Assembly (NCBI GenBank): GCA_021821235.1
Contig: JAKACS010000142.1
Location: 1-7,499, forward strand
DNA: 7,499 bases
Direction of reading: 5' to 3'
Source: Bacillota bacterium
GTDB taxonomy: Bacteria > Bacillota > Bacilli > Bacillales_B > DSM-18226
The translations under genes and the position numbers were made by a program. Below are positions 1 through 4,620 of this stretch, in pieces (the first letter of the stretch is position 1; the number at the start of each line of letters is the position of its first letter). Below the pieces are notes generated by a model. That model made no database searches, was not told where the DNA came from, and was given only the letters and a program-made list of their open reading frames with translations.

Positions 1-2
1 CA

Positions 3-107
3 AAAGACAGCTGGTTTGAACACATTGCCATTACTGCTGGTACACCTGAATGGTTGGAACCAGTATCAGATGAGGAGTATGACAAAGTAAACATAGCCCC
101 TCATTGA
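3..107 (+). CDS. 3' end of an upstream gene, probable cupin-domain protein (partial)
   Basis: An open frame enters from the left edge and runs for 34 codons to a TGA at 105-107. It encodes a tail containing DSWFEHIAITAG and EWLEPVSDEEYDKV. From memory this resembles the C-terminal end of single-domain cupin proteins, including those fused or linked to carboxymuconolactone decarboxylase-like proteins, where a WLEPVsdeeY motif closes the protein. That assignment rests on a short stretch and no metal-binding histidines are visible, so the product is tentative. The last codons (NIAPH) overlap the first copy of a 20-bp direct repeat, so the natural C-terminus may have been altered slightly. A Rho-independent terminator follows 30 bases later, which supports a real gene end here and a gene unrelated to the ars operon. 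Confidence 0.5.
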   Translation, partial: KDSWFEHIAITAGTPEWLEPVSDEEYDKVNIAPH

Positions 108-171
108 TTCCCGTTTTTAGCGAGAACCGTTTATTTTGGGAATCATAGGCTCTCATTGATTCCCGTTTTTA
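100..171. repeat. 20-bp direct repeat pair at the end of the upstream gene
   Basis: An identical 20-bp unit beginning CTCATTGATTCCC and ending in GTTTTTA occurs at 100-119 and again at 152-171, with 32 bases between copies. The second copy supplies the 3' arm and T-run of the terminator at 138-170. The first copy carries the same arm sequence TGATTCCC, so the arm GGGAATCA at 138-145 can pair with either copy. The first copy overlaps the last codons and stop of the upstream gene. It looks like a local duplication of the terminator's right half; no transposase or insertion sequence is seen beside it. Confidence 0.8.
138..170 (+). terminator. Rho-independent terminator of the upstream gene
   Basis: GGGAATCA (138-145) pairs perfectly with TGATTCCC (157-164) across an 11-nt loop, and is followed by G and five T (166-170). 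It lies 30 bases after the TGA of the upstream partial gene and before the ars promoter, so it separates the two transcription units. Confidence 0.75.
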
Positions 172-201
172 CATGCCACGCTAACTTTCCACTAATGGGA
201 C

Positions 202-230
202 TTGAAATCAATTTGCTCTTGTTTTAATAT
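202..230 (+). promoter_or_regulatory. Candidate SigA promoter of the ars operon
   Basis: TTGAAA (202-207) and TAATAT (225-230) are separated by exactly 17 bases. These are the same two hexamers and spacing seen at the mtlA promoter in this window. It would give a leader of roughly 155 nt before arsR. A second -10-like TATACT at 342-347 lies closer to the gene but has no convincing -35 partner. A small dyad TGAGTCTCA (347-355) nearby could be part of an ArsR operator, but I cannot assign the operator with confidence. Confidence 0.5.
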
Positions 231-269
231 ATAAGTAAATAGTTATGTGTTAATCTAAAAATTCTTAAA

Positions 270-310
270 TGCCGATTGGTCAATAAGAAGGGTTCTATAG
301 CCCTCCGGCA
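270..310 (+). other. Possible folded leader upstream of arsR
   Basis: An outer pair TGCCG (270-274) with CGGCA (306-310) encloses an inner 6-bp hairpin, AGGGTT (289-294) with AGCCCT (299-304), which contains one G-U pair and a CTAT loop. No T-run follows, so it is not a terminator. If the promoter at 202-230 is used, this element lies in the 5' leader and could protect the transcript or affect translation. It matches no riboswitch family I recognise. Confidence 0.25.
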
Positions 311-393
311 GTGAAAAATCGAGTATGAATGATGATCGAATTATACTGAGTCTCAATTTTGACTATTAAAGCTTTTTGAAAGAGGTCGATGCC

Positions 394-741
394 ATGTTGA
401 CATCAATAGTGGAATTGGAACGTGCTGCCAATGTGTTAAAGTTATTAGGTGATAAAACGCGCTTAACCATTGTGGCGATTTTAAAACAACGTGAATGCTG
501 TGTCTGTGAATTTCAAGAAGTTTTTGACATGAGTCAGCCATCCATTAGCCAGCATCTTCGTAAGTTAAAAGATGCCGGGATGGTGAAGGAAGAACGAAGA
601 GGGCAATGGATTTACTATTCTTTAAATCAAAAGAGTGAACTATATGAACTTGTAGAAACTATTTTAGAGCATGTACCCGATCAGACCGAGAAAATCAAAA
701 TGATAGAAAAAAGTAATCCTACGATTCGATGCGGTTGTTAA
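394..741 (+). CDS. arsR: ArsR/SmtB-family As(III)-responsive repressor
   Basis: This is a 115-residue winged-helix repressor that blocks its own operon until As(III) or Sb(III) binds. The family start VLKLLGDKTRL is at residues 14-24. The metalloid site ECCVCEF (34-40; Cys35, Cys36, Cys38) sits at the start of the DNA-binding region, as in the classical ELCVCDL motif. The recognition helix SQPSISQHLRKLKDAGMV (47-64) and the wing RRGQWIYYSL (68-77) follow. The protein ends in Cys-Gly-Cys (113-115), an additional possible thiolate pair. I chose ATG 394 because AGAGG (381-385) stands 8 bases upstream; the in-frame TTG at 376 would add six residues but lacks a ribosome binding site. It is the first gene of the operon, 45 bases before arsC. 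Family and function are secure. Confidence 0.96.
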   Translation: MLTSIVELERAANVLKLLGDKTRLTIVAILKQRECCVCEFQEVFDMSQPSISQHLRKLKDAGMVKEERRGQWIYYSLNQKSELYELVETILEHVPDQTEKIKMIEKSNPTIRCGC

Positions 742-786
742 CTTGAAAAGCAGTGAAATTTAAAACATATTAGAAGGGCGGAAAAC

Positions 787-1212
787 ATGATGGAAAACAA
801 AAAGAAACTTTACTTCTTATGCACAGGGAATTCTTGCAGAAGCCAAATGGCAGAAGGATGGGCAAAAAATTATTTAGGTGATGAGTGGGAGATTCGAAGT
901 GCGGGCATTGAAGCGCATGGTTTAAATCCAAATGCAGTAAAAGCCATGAAAGAGGCCGGAATCGACATTTCCTATCATACTTCAGATATCATTGATCCTA
1001 GTTATTTAAACAATGCTGATTTGGTTGTTACATTATGCGGCGATGCAGCAGATAAGTGCCCAGTAACCCCACCGAAAGTAAAACGGGAGCACTGGGGATT
1101 TGATGATCCTGCAAAAGCTCAAGGAACAGAGGAAGAAAAGTGGGCAGTCTTTCAACGTGTCCGTGATGAAATCGGAGACCGGATTAAGCGCTTTGCCGAA
1201 ACAGGTCAGTAA
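787..1212 (+). CDS. arsC: Thioredoxin-coupled arsenate reductase (low-molecular-weight phosphatase fold)
   Basis: This cytoplasmic enzyme reduces arsenate to arsenite using thioredoxin. The P-loop CTGNSCRSQ covers residues 12-20 (CX5R: nucleophile Cys12, Arg18, second Cys17). The redox relay pair is Cys84 and Cys91 in [10 protein letters not shown]. The general-acid loop EHWGFDDPA lies at 101-109. All three or four thiols needed for the Cys-to-Cys-to-Cys relay of the Bacillus/Staphylococcus ArsC class are present, and the length of 141 is normal for the class. It is not the glutaredoxin-linked E. coli type. A GAAGGGCGG ribosome binding site ends at 781. The tandem ATG at 787 and 790 leaves the start ambiguous by one residue; 790 (MENK...) matches the B. 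subtilis protein as I remember it. The product As(III) would be handled by arsD and arsA, which follow directly. Confidence 0.97.
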   Translation: MMENKKKLYFLCTGNSCRSQMAEGWAKNYLGDEWEIRSAGIEAHGLNPNAVKAMKEAGIDISYHTSDIIDPSYLNNADLVVTLCGDAADKCPVTPPKVKREHWGFDDPAKAQGTEEEKWAVFQRVRDEIGDRIKRFAETGQ

Positions 1213-1237
1213 ACAAGGAAAGTTGAGGGGATAATTC

Positions 1238-1603
1238 ATGAAAAAAGTAGAGATTTTTGATCCGGCATTGTGCTGTCCTACGGGCGTTTGCGGTCCAAGT
1301 GTCGATCCAGAGTTAACAAGAGTGGCAACTGCCATCTTTTTATTAGGGAAAAAGGGCTTAGATATAGCGCGATACAACCTTGGAACAGAGCCAGGAGTTT
1401 TCGTTGAGAACAAAGAAGTAAACAAAGCCCTTCATGAGACAGGCCCCGATTCACTTCCGATCACACTTGTTGAAGGAAAAGTGGTTAAAATTGGCTCCTA
1501 TCCAAGCAACGAAGAGCTTGCCGATTGGTTTGGCGTGAATCCAGAGGAACTCCGTGTAAAACCTAAAGCAGGTGTGAAAATCGAGCTCAATCCGATGAAA
1601 TGA
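1238..1603 (+). CDS. arsD: ArsD arsenite metallochaperone / weak trans-acting repressor
   Basis: ArsD carries As(III) in the cytosol and hands it to ArsA, raising ArsA's activity at low arsenite. The 121-residue protein has the family start with KKVEIFDPALCCPTGVCG; Cys12, Cys13 and Cys18 form the As(III) site required for transfer. The rest (thioredoxin-like fold) includes LPITLVEGKVV (93-103) and the SYPSNEELADWFGV segment. The two extra C-terminal vicinal cysteine pairs of the E. coli plasmid R773 ArsD are absent; the same absence was reported for Bacillus ArsD in strain CDB3. The ribosome binding site TTGAGGGG lies just upstream of ATG 1238. arsC ends 25 bases before and arsA begins 15 bases after the stop, so translation of arsD and arsA is likely closely coordinated. 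Confidence 0.96.
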   Translation: MKKVEIFDPALCCPTGVCGPSVDPELTRVATAIFLLGKKGLDIARYNLGTEPGVFVENKEVNKALHETGPDSLPITLVEGKVVKIGSYPSNEELADWFGVNPEELRVKPKAGVKIELNPMK

Positions 1604-1618
1604 GAAAGAAGTGAAAAT

Positions 1619-3388
1619 ATGTTTCAATCTTTCGATACAAAATATGTAAGTAACACAAAATTTTTATTTTTTACCGGAAAAGGTGGGGTAGGAAAAACTT
1701 CGACTGCTTGTGCTACAGCTGTATCGTTAGCAGATGAAGGAAAAAGGGTGTTGCTCGTCAGTACAGACCCTGCTTCAAACTTACAGGACGTACTAGAAAT
1801 CGAATTGACAAATACACCAATCGCCATGCCCAATGTCCCGAATCTAGCTGCTTGCAATCTCGACCCCGAAGAAGCAGCAAGAGCCTATCGAGACAGAATG
1901 ATTGGACCGTATCGCGGCAAGCTTCCCGAGACAGTAGTGAAAACAATGGAGGAACAATTGTCTGGGGCATGCACTGTAGAAATAGCGGCTTTTGATGAAT
2001 TTACAAACTTACTTGCAGATACTTCCGTAGTTGAGGCATATGAACATATTATCTTTGATACAGCTCCAACCGGACACACACTTCGATTGCTGCAGCTGCC
2101 GACAGCATGGAGTGGATTTTTAGAAGAAAGTACACATGGAGCTTCTTGCCTCGGTCCCCTTTCAGGATTATCTGAAAAGAAACAGATTTATTCGCTAACA
2201 ATGGATGTGCTTTCTGATTCAACCAAAACGACCTTAATCCTTGTTGCACGACCGGACGAATCATCCTTATTCGAAGCGAATCGCGCATCTAAAGAATTAA
2301 AAGAAATGGGCATTTCAAACCAGGCATTTATTGTTAATGGGTTAATGCAGTCTTTTCTGCCAGAAGATGAAATTTCGTCGTCGTTTTTTAACCGACAACA
2401 GCATGCTCTAAACCAAATGCCAAAAGAGTTAAAGCAAGTGGTTACTTATTATTTGCCGTATGTCTCCTATTCGTTAACCGGAGTTAAAAACCTCCGCAAT
2501 CTTTTTAAGCTAAATGTTACACCAGCCTTGCAGTTGGATGTTGAAAAGCAGATGATCCGTTTGCATGGATTAAATAAAGTCATTCAGGATTTTTCGGAAA
2601 GCAATAAAAGAGTGATTTTTACAATGGGTAAAGGTGGAGTTGGGAAGACAACGATCGCTGCGGCAATTGCAGTTGGTTTGGTTGAAAAAGGTCATAAGGT
2701 TCATCTGACTACAACAGACCCTGCAGCAAATGTAGAATTTATGTTTGAAAATAATGAATTTGATAGCAATTTAACGACCAGCCGGATCAATCCGAAAGAA
2801 GAAGTGGAGGCATATCGGGCTGAAATTTTATCGAAAGTAAGCAATGAACTCGATGAGGAGGCAATTGCTTATCTGCAGGAAGACTTAAACTCGCCTTGTA
2901 CCGAAGAAATTGCTGTATTTCGAGCTTTTGCAGATGTTGTGTCAAGGTCAAATGAAGAAATAGTGGTGATTGATACAGCGCCAACCGGACACACTCTCCT
3001 CCTTTTAGATGCTGCGCAGTCGTATCATAAAGAATTGGCTCGTTCAACAGGAGAAGTTCCCGAGAGTGTGGCGTCCTTATTACCACGGTTAAGAGATCCA
3101 AATGAAACGAGCGTGGTCATTGTTACATTGGCTGAAGCAACTCCAGTATTGGAAGCTAGCCGGTTACAAGAAGATTTGCAGCGTGCAGGAATTGTTCCAA
3201 AATGGTGGGTAATCAACCAAAGCTTATATGCTACTGACACAAATGATCCGGTTTTAAAGGGTCGGGCAAGAGAAGAAATTGGTTGGATTCAAAAGGTGAC
3301 AAAAGAGTTTTCCGATACATGTGCAATTGTTCCTTTAATGATTGAAAAAAATAGCCGATTCGACCACATTAAAAATCTTATTGGTTGA
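1619..3388 (+). CDS. arsA: ArsA arsenite-stimulated ATPase, two-domain form
   Basis: ArsA is the cytosolic ATPase that binds As(III) and normally energises export through the ArsB permease. At 589 residues it is the full double-domain form. P-loops GKGGVGKTS (20-28) and GKGGVGKTT (337-345) and two signal-transduction motifs DTAPTGHT (147-154 and 452-459) mark the halves, joined by a linker around 300-330. The three cysteines of the metalloid site are recognisable: Cys118 in SGACTVEIA, Cys177 in GASCLGP and Cys427 in SPCTEEIA, equivalent to Cys113, Cys172 and Cys422 of R773 ArsA. The ribosome binding site is weak (AAGAAGTG), which fits coupling to arsD just upstream. No arsB or acr3 permease gene is in the window, so its export partner is not visible. 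The gene looks intact. Confidence 0.97.
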   Translation: MFQSFDTKYVSNTKFLFFTGKGGVGKTSTACATAVSLADEGKRVLLVSTDPASNLQDVLEIELTNTPIAMPNVPNLAACNLDPEEAARAYRDRMIGPYRGKLPETVVKTMEEQLSGACTVEIAAFDEFTNLLADTSVVEAYEHIIFDTAPTGHTLRLLQLPTAWSGFLEESTHGASCLGPLSGLSEKKQIYSLTMDVLSDSTKTTLILVARPDESSLFEANRASKELKEMGISNQAFIVNGLMQSFLPEDEISSSFFNRQQHALNQMPKELKQVVTYYLPYVSYSLTGVKNLRNLFKLNVTPALQLDVEKQMIRLHGLNKVIQDFSESNKRVIFTMGKGGVGKTTIAAAIAVGLVEKGHKVHLTTTDPAANVEFMFENNEFDSNLTTSRINPKEEVEAYRAEILSKVSNELDEEAIAYLQEDLNSPCTEEIAVFRAFADVVSRSNEEIVVIDTAPTGHTLLLLDAAQSYHKELARSTGEVPESVASLLPRLRDPNETSVVIVTLAEATPVLEASRLQEDLQRAGIVPKWWVINQSLYATDTNDPVLKGRAREEIGWIQKVTKEFSDTCAIVPLMIEKNSRFDHIKNLIG

Positions 3389-3468
3389 TGCATAGTGTGA
3401 AATCAAGATGGACGGGTTATGCGAACAAAATCCGATTGGTATGGAAGGAACAATCGGAAGAACTATGA
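3388..3468 (+). other. Possible 26-codon ORF overlapping the arsA stop
   Basis: An ATG (3388-3390) overlaps the arsA TGA (3386-3388) by one base. It opens a 26-residue frame (starting MHSVKSRWTGYANK, rich in Lys and Arg) that ends at 3466-3468. The overlap is of the kind used for translational coupling, but there is no Shine-Dalgarno sequence and I recognise no family. It is as likely to be chance as a real peptide. It covers the inverted repeat at 3432-3457. Confidence 0.15.
3432..3457 (+). repeat. Inverted repeat in the arsA-phosphatase gap
   Basis: CCGATTG (3432-3438) pairs perfectly with CAATCGG (3451-3457) over a 12-nt loop, in the 110-base gap between arsA and the next gene. No T-run follows, so it is not a terminator. 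It could be an RNA processing or stabilising hairpin, or the scar of a lost gene; in a related Bacillus operon (CDB3) a thioredoxin-reductase gene follows arsA. Confidence 0.45.
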
Positions 3469-3498
3469 ATAAGTCGATAGAAAAAGGTGGATGCAAAG

Positions 3499-3927
3499 AT
3501 GACAACAAAGAACTATCACGAATTAATGAAAGACCGCATTTATTTTGGCGGGGCAGATGATGTGAAAGACATGATGGAAAATGAAAAGGCGGATGTTATT
3601 TTCGATTTGCGTGCAGAGTCTCACGAGAATAAGTCGGGGTATGATCGTATCCATAGTCCGATTGTTGATGACGCTGAACACCAAGATGAATCAATCAAAA
3701 AGTCGATTGAACATGTTGTAAATGCTTATAACGAAGGGAAAAAGGTGTATTTTCATTGCGGCGGTGGAAGTAACCGTGCAGGTACCGTAGCAGTTGGAAC
3801 ATTATTGTCATTAGGTAAAGCAAAGACCCTTGATGAAGCGGAAAAAATGGCAAAATCGATTCGTCCCAAAGTGAATGTAAAACCGGAAATGAAAGAAGCA
3901 TTACAACGCTTATTTCCAAATTCTTAA
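3499..3927 (+). CDS. HCX5R protein phosphatase-like protein of the ars operon
   Basis: This 142-residue cytoplasmic protein has the dual-specificity/tyrosine phosphatase signature HCGGGSNRAGT (His86, Cys87 nucleophile, Arg93). It lies in the usual context of a preceding strand (KKVYFHC), a following helix (AGTVAVGTLLSLG), and an upstream Asp pair (Asp57-Asp58) that could hold the general acid. The N-terminal RIYFGGADDVKDMM and DVIFDLRAE resemble other compact dual-specificity phosphatases. I chose ATG 3499 because AAAGGTGG (3483-3490) is 8 bases upstream; the GTG at 3487 lies inside that site. It matches the protein-phosphatase gene named arsP in Bacillus sp. CDB3 ars cluster 1; that symbol is also used for an unrelated methylarsenite permease, so I leave it off. 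Its substrate is unknown. A role with arsenate or arsenylated phospho-analogues is only inference from context. Confidence 0.85.
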   Translation: MTTKNYHELMKDRIYFGGADDVKDMMENEKADVIFDLRAESHENKSGYDRIHSPIVDDAEHQDESIKKSIEHVVNAYNEGKKVYFHCGGGSNRAGTVAVGTLLSLGKAKTLDEAEKMAKSIRPKVNVKPEMKEALQRLFPNS

Positions 3928-3975
3928 ACCAGAATGCATGTTAAGTTCATTGAAAAATGGGAAGGGAATGTGCAA

Positions 3976-4254
3976 ATGAATATCACCGATCCGGCGCGCG
4001 AAGCATTGAAGCAATTGTTCCAAGCACACAATGCCACTAACATTCGTGTCTATTTTGCTGGCTTTGGCTGAGGACAGCCACAAGTAGGACTGGCTCTGGA
4101 TGAGCCAGATGAAAAGGATAAAGTGGAAACCATTAACGAAATACAAGTTGCGATTGAGCCTGCAATTGAATCCTATACAGAGGCCCTCACTCTTGATTTT
4201 AACCAAGAAGCGAATGGGCTTGTATTAGTAGGAAATGAAAGTAACTGCTGTTAA
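3976..4254 (+). CDS. HesB/IscA-like selenoprotein (Sec at in-frame TGA 4069-4071)
   Basis: Read through one TGA, this frame gives a continuous 92-residue protein related to A-type iron-sulfur carriers (HesB/IscA). It begins MNITDPAREALKQLF. The strand IRVYFAGFG (23-31) leads to the TGA at codon 32, followed by GQPQVGLALDEP (33-44). The end is GLVLVGNESNCC with Cys91-Cys92. Codon 32 coincides with the first conserved cysteine of the HesB domain (IscA Cys35), and Cys91-Cys92 with the C-terminal cysteine motif. The HesB-related selenoprotein family (TIGR01911) is known to carry Sec at this position. A bSECIS-like hairpin follows at 4090-4108. The ribosome binding site GAAGGGA (3961-3967) is 8 bases before ATG 3976. 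The gene is 48 bases after the phosphatase gene and closes the operon. It may bind or deliver Fe-S, or bind As(III) through Sec/Cys. A nonsense-mutated gene is the alternative, but there is no other damage. Confidence 0.85.
4069..4071 (+). other. Recoded TGA (selenocysteine codon)
   Basis: This in-frame TGA lies at codon 32 of the HesB-like gene. It differs from a Cys codon (TGT/TGC) only in the third base and sits at the position of the conserved domain cysteine. Family-like sequence continues in the same frame on both sides with no insertion or deletion. Confidence 0.82.
4090..4108 (+). promoter_or_regulatory. Bacterial SECIS-like hairpin
   Basis: CTGGCTC (4090-4096) pairs perfectly with GAGCCAG (4102-4108) around the five-base loop TGGAT (4097-4101). 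The apical loop begins 25 nt after the TGA, inside the 16-37 nt window accepted for bacterial SECIS elements. The second loop base is G, meeting the rule of a G in the first two loop positions. This is where SelB would bind to bring Sec-tRNA to the ribosome. The stem is inside the codons for LALDEP, so sequence and structure are under joint constraint. Confidence 0.78.
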
Positions 4255-4265
4255 CGAAGAAGAAT

Positions 4266-4300
4266 GAGGGGTGTTAGGAAACTAGCACCCTTTCTTGTTT
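4266..4300 (+). terminator. Rho-independent terminator of the ars operon
   Basis: GGGTGTTAG (4269-4277) pairs with CTAGCACCC (4282-4290), nine pairs with one G-U, over a GAAA tetraloop, and is followed by TTTCTTGTTT. It starts 12 bases after the TAA of the HesB-like gene. This supports 4254 rather than 4071 as the functional gene end. Confidence 0.9.
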
Positions 4301-4389
4301 AAACCATATGGAACCTCTCTAGGGACACCTTATTTTTCCACTTATTAGCAAGAATGGCTGGCGGTAAAATGCGTATAGTTCAACCAATC

Positions 4390-4422
4390 GGGAGCCGTAC
4401 ATGGGTACAGCTCCCATTTTTT
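4390..4422 (+). terminator. Second intergenic terminator with no gene in front of it
   Basis: GGGAGC (4390-4395) pairs with GCTCCC (4410-4415). After a C/A mismatch, GTAC (4397-4400) pairs with GTAC (4405-4408) around ATGG. A and six T (4417-4422) follow. The previous gene already has its own terminator 90 bases upstream, and 4301-4389 holds no convincing gene or promoter. It may be a backup terminator, the end of a small RNA, or the remnant of a lost gene. Confidence 0.75.
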
Positions 4423-4448
4423 CATTTAATCAAACGTTTGATTAAATG
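4423..4448. promoter_or_regulatory. 26-nt perfect palindrome, TetR-operator-like
   Basis: CATTTAATCAAAC (4423-4435) is followed directly by its exact reverse complement (4436-4448), with no spacer. The core TCAAACGTTTGA has the look of operators bound by TetR-family dimers. It begins immediately after the T-run of the preceding terminator and lies 173 bases before the mtlA start. No TetR-family gene is in the window and no promoter clearly overlaps it, so its user is unknown. Confidence 0.5.
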
Positions 4449-4463
4449 GTGGTAAGAACGGAA

Positions 4464-4490
4464 AAGCCAACGATTGGAGCTTGTTTTTTT
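4464..4490 (+). terminator. Weak terminator-like hairpin before the mtlA control region
   Basis: AAGC (4464-4467) pairs with GCTT (4479-4482), and CAA (4468-4470) with TTG (4474-4476), with a two-base bulge, followed by a run of seven T (4484-4490). The stem is weak. It may insulate the mtlA promoter from transcription from the left. Confidence 0.3.
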
Positions 4491-4514
4491 AAACTATTTT
4501 TTTGATTTTTAACA

Positions 4515-4536
4515 TTGTCAACAAGCGATGTGACAA
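4515..4536 (+). promoter_or_regulatory. MtlR-binding box upstream of mtlA
   Basis: TTGTCA (4515-4520) and TGACAA (4531-4536) form an inverted pair, with the right half reading TGTGACAA. This resembles the MtlR consensus TTGNCACA-N4-TGTGNCAA known from Bacillus, although the spacing here is two bases longer. The box ends 18 bases before the -35 hexamer, a position suited to an activator. Its left half, TTGTCAACAA, recurs twice upstream of mtlR. Confidence 0.7.
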
Positions 4537-4554
4537 AATGCAATTTTATAAGAA

Positions 4555-4583
4555 TTGAAACAGTGTTGAAAACGCTTTAATAT
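4555..4583 (+). promoter_or_regulatory. mtlA promoter (SigA type)
   Basis: TTGAAA (4555-4560) and TAATAT (4578-4583) are separated by 17 bases. Transcription would start near 4590, giving a leader of about 30 nt that holds the strong ribosome binding site AAGGGGG (4607-4613). A cre-like site overlaps the -10, and an MtlR-like box lies 18 bases upstream of the -35. Confidence 0.75.
4567..4580 (+). promoter_or_regulatory. CcpA catabolite-responsive element (cre) at mtlA
   Basis: TGAAAACGCTTTAA matches the cre consensus TGWAANCGNTNWCA at 13 of 14 positions, with A for C at position 13. It overlaps the -10 of the mtlA promoter, so CcpA binding would block transcription when glucose or another preferred sugar is present. 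Confidence 0.65.
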
Positions 4584-4620
4584 CAAAGTGTAGGAACAAT
4601 AGAAACAAGGGGGAAATACA

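Noticed and set aside
105..107. TGA of the upstream cupin-like gene as another selenocysteine codon
   Set aside because: The frame does stay open for a while after it, but the following sequence is the repeat and terminator, with no family-like residues and no SECIS-like hairpin at the right distance.
1033..1425. 130-codon reverse-strand frame across arsC and arsD
   Set aside because: Both + strand genes here have complete family motifs and ribosome binding sites; the reverse frame has neither.
3408..3560. 50-codon + strand frame starting MDGLCEQNPIG before and into the phosphatase gene
   Set aside because: It has no Shine-Dalgarno sequence, overlaps the phosphatase gene by about 60 bases in another frame, and matches no family I know.
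3976..4071. A 31-codon truncated protein or HesB pseudogene ending at TGA 4069-4071
   Set aside because: The frame continues with family-like sequence to Cys91-Cys92 and a TAA just before the terminator. A SECIS-like hairpin is correctly placed, and the TGA is at a position known to hold Sec in this family.
3910..4206. 98-codon reverse-strand frame covering the HesB-like gene
   Set aside because: It is antisense to the coherent selenoprotein frame, has no ribosome binding site and resembles no family; it is a shadow frame.
272..4391. The 8-mer CCGATTGG at 272-279 and 3432-3439, and its complement at 4384-4391, as a shared operator
   Set aside because: An 8-mer seen three times in different contexts (leader, mid-operon hairpin, terminator flank) is weak evidence, with no dyad common to the three sites.
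4354..4455. 33-codon frame starting MAGGKMRIVQPIG through the second terminator and palindrome
   Set aside because: It is a translation of a terminator hairpin and a palindrome, without a ribosome binding site; chance frame.
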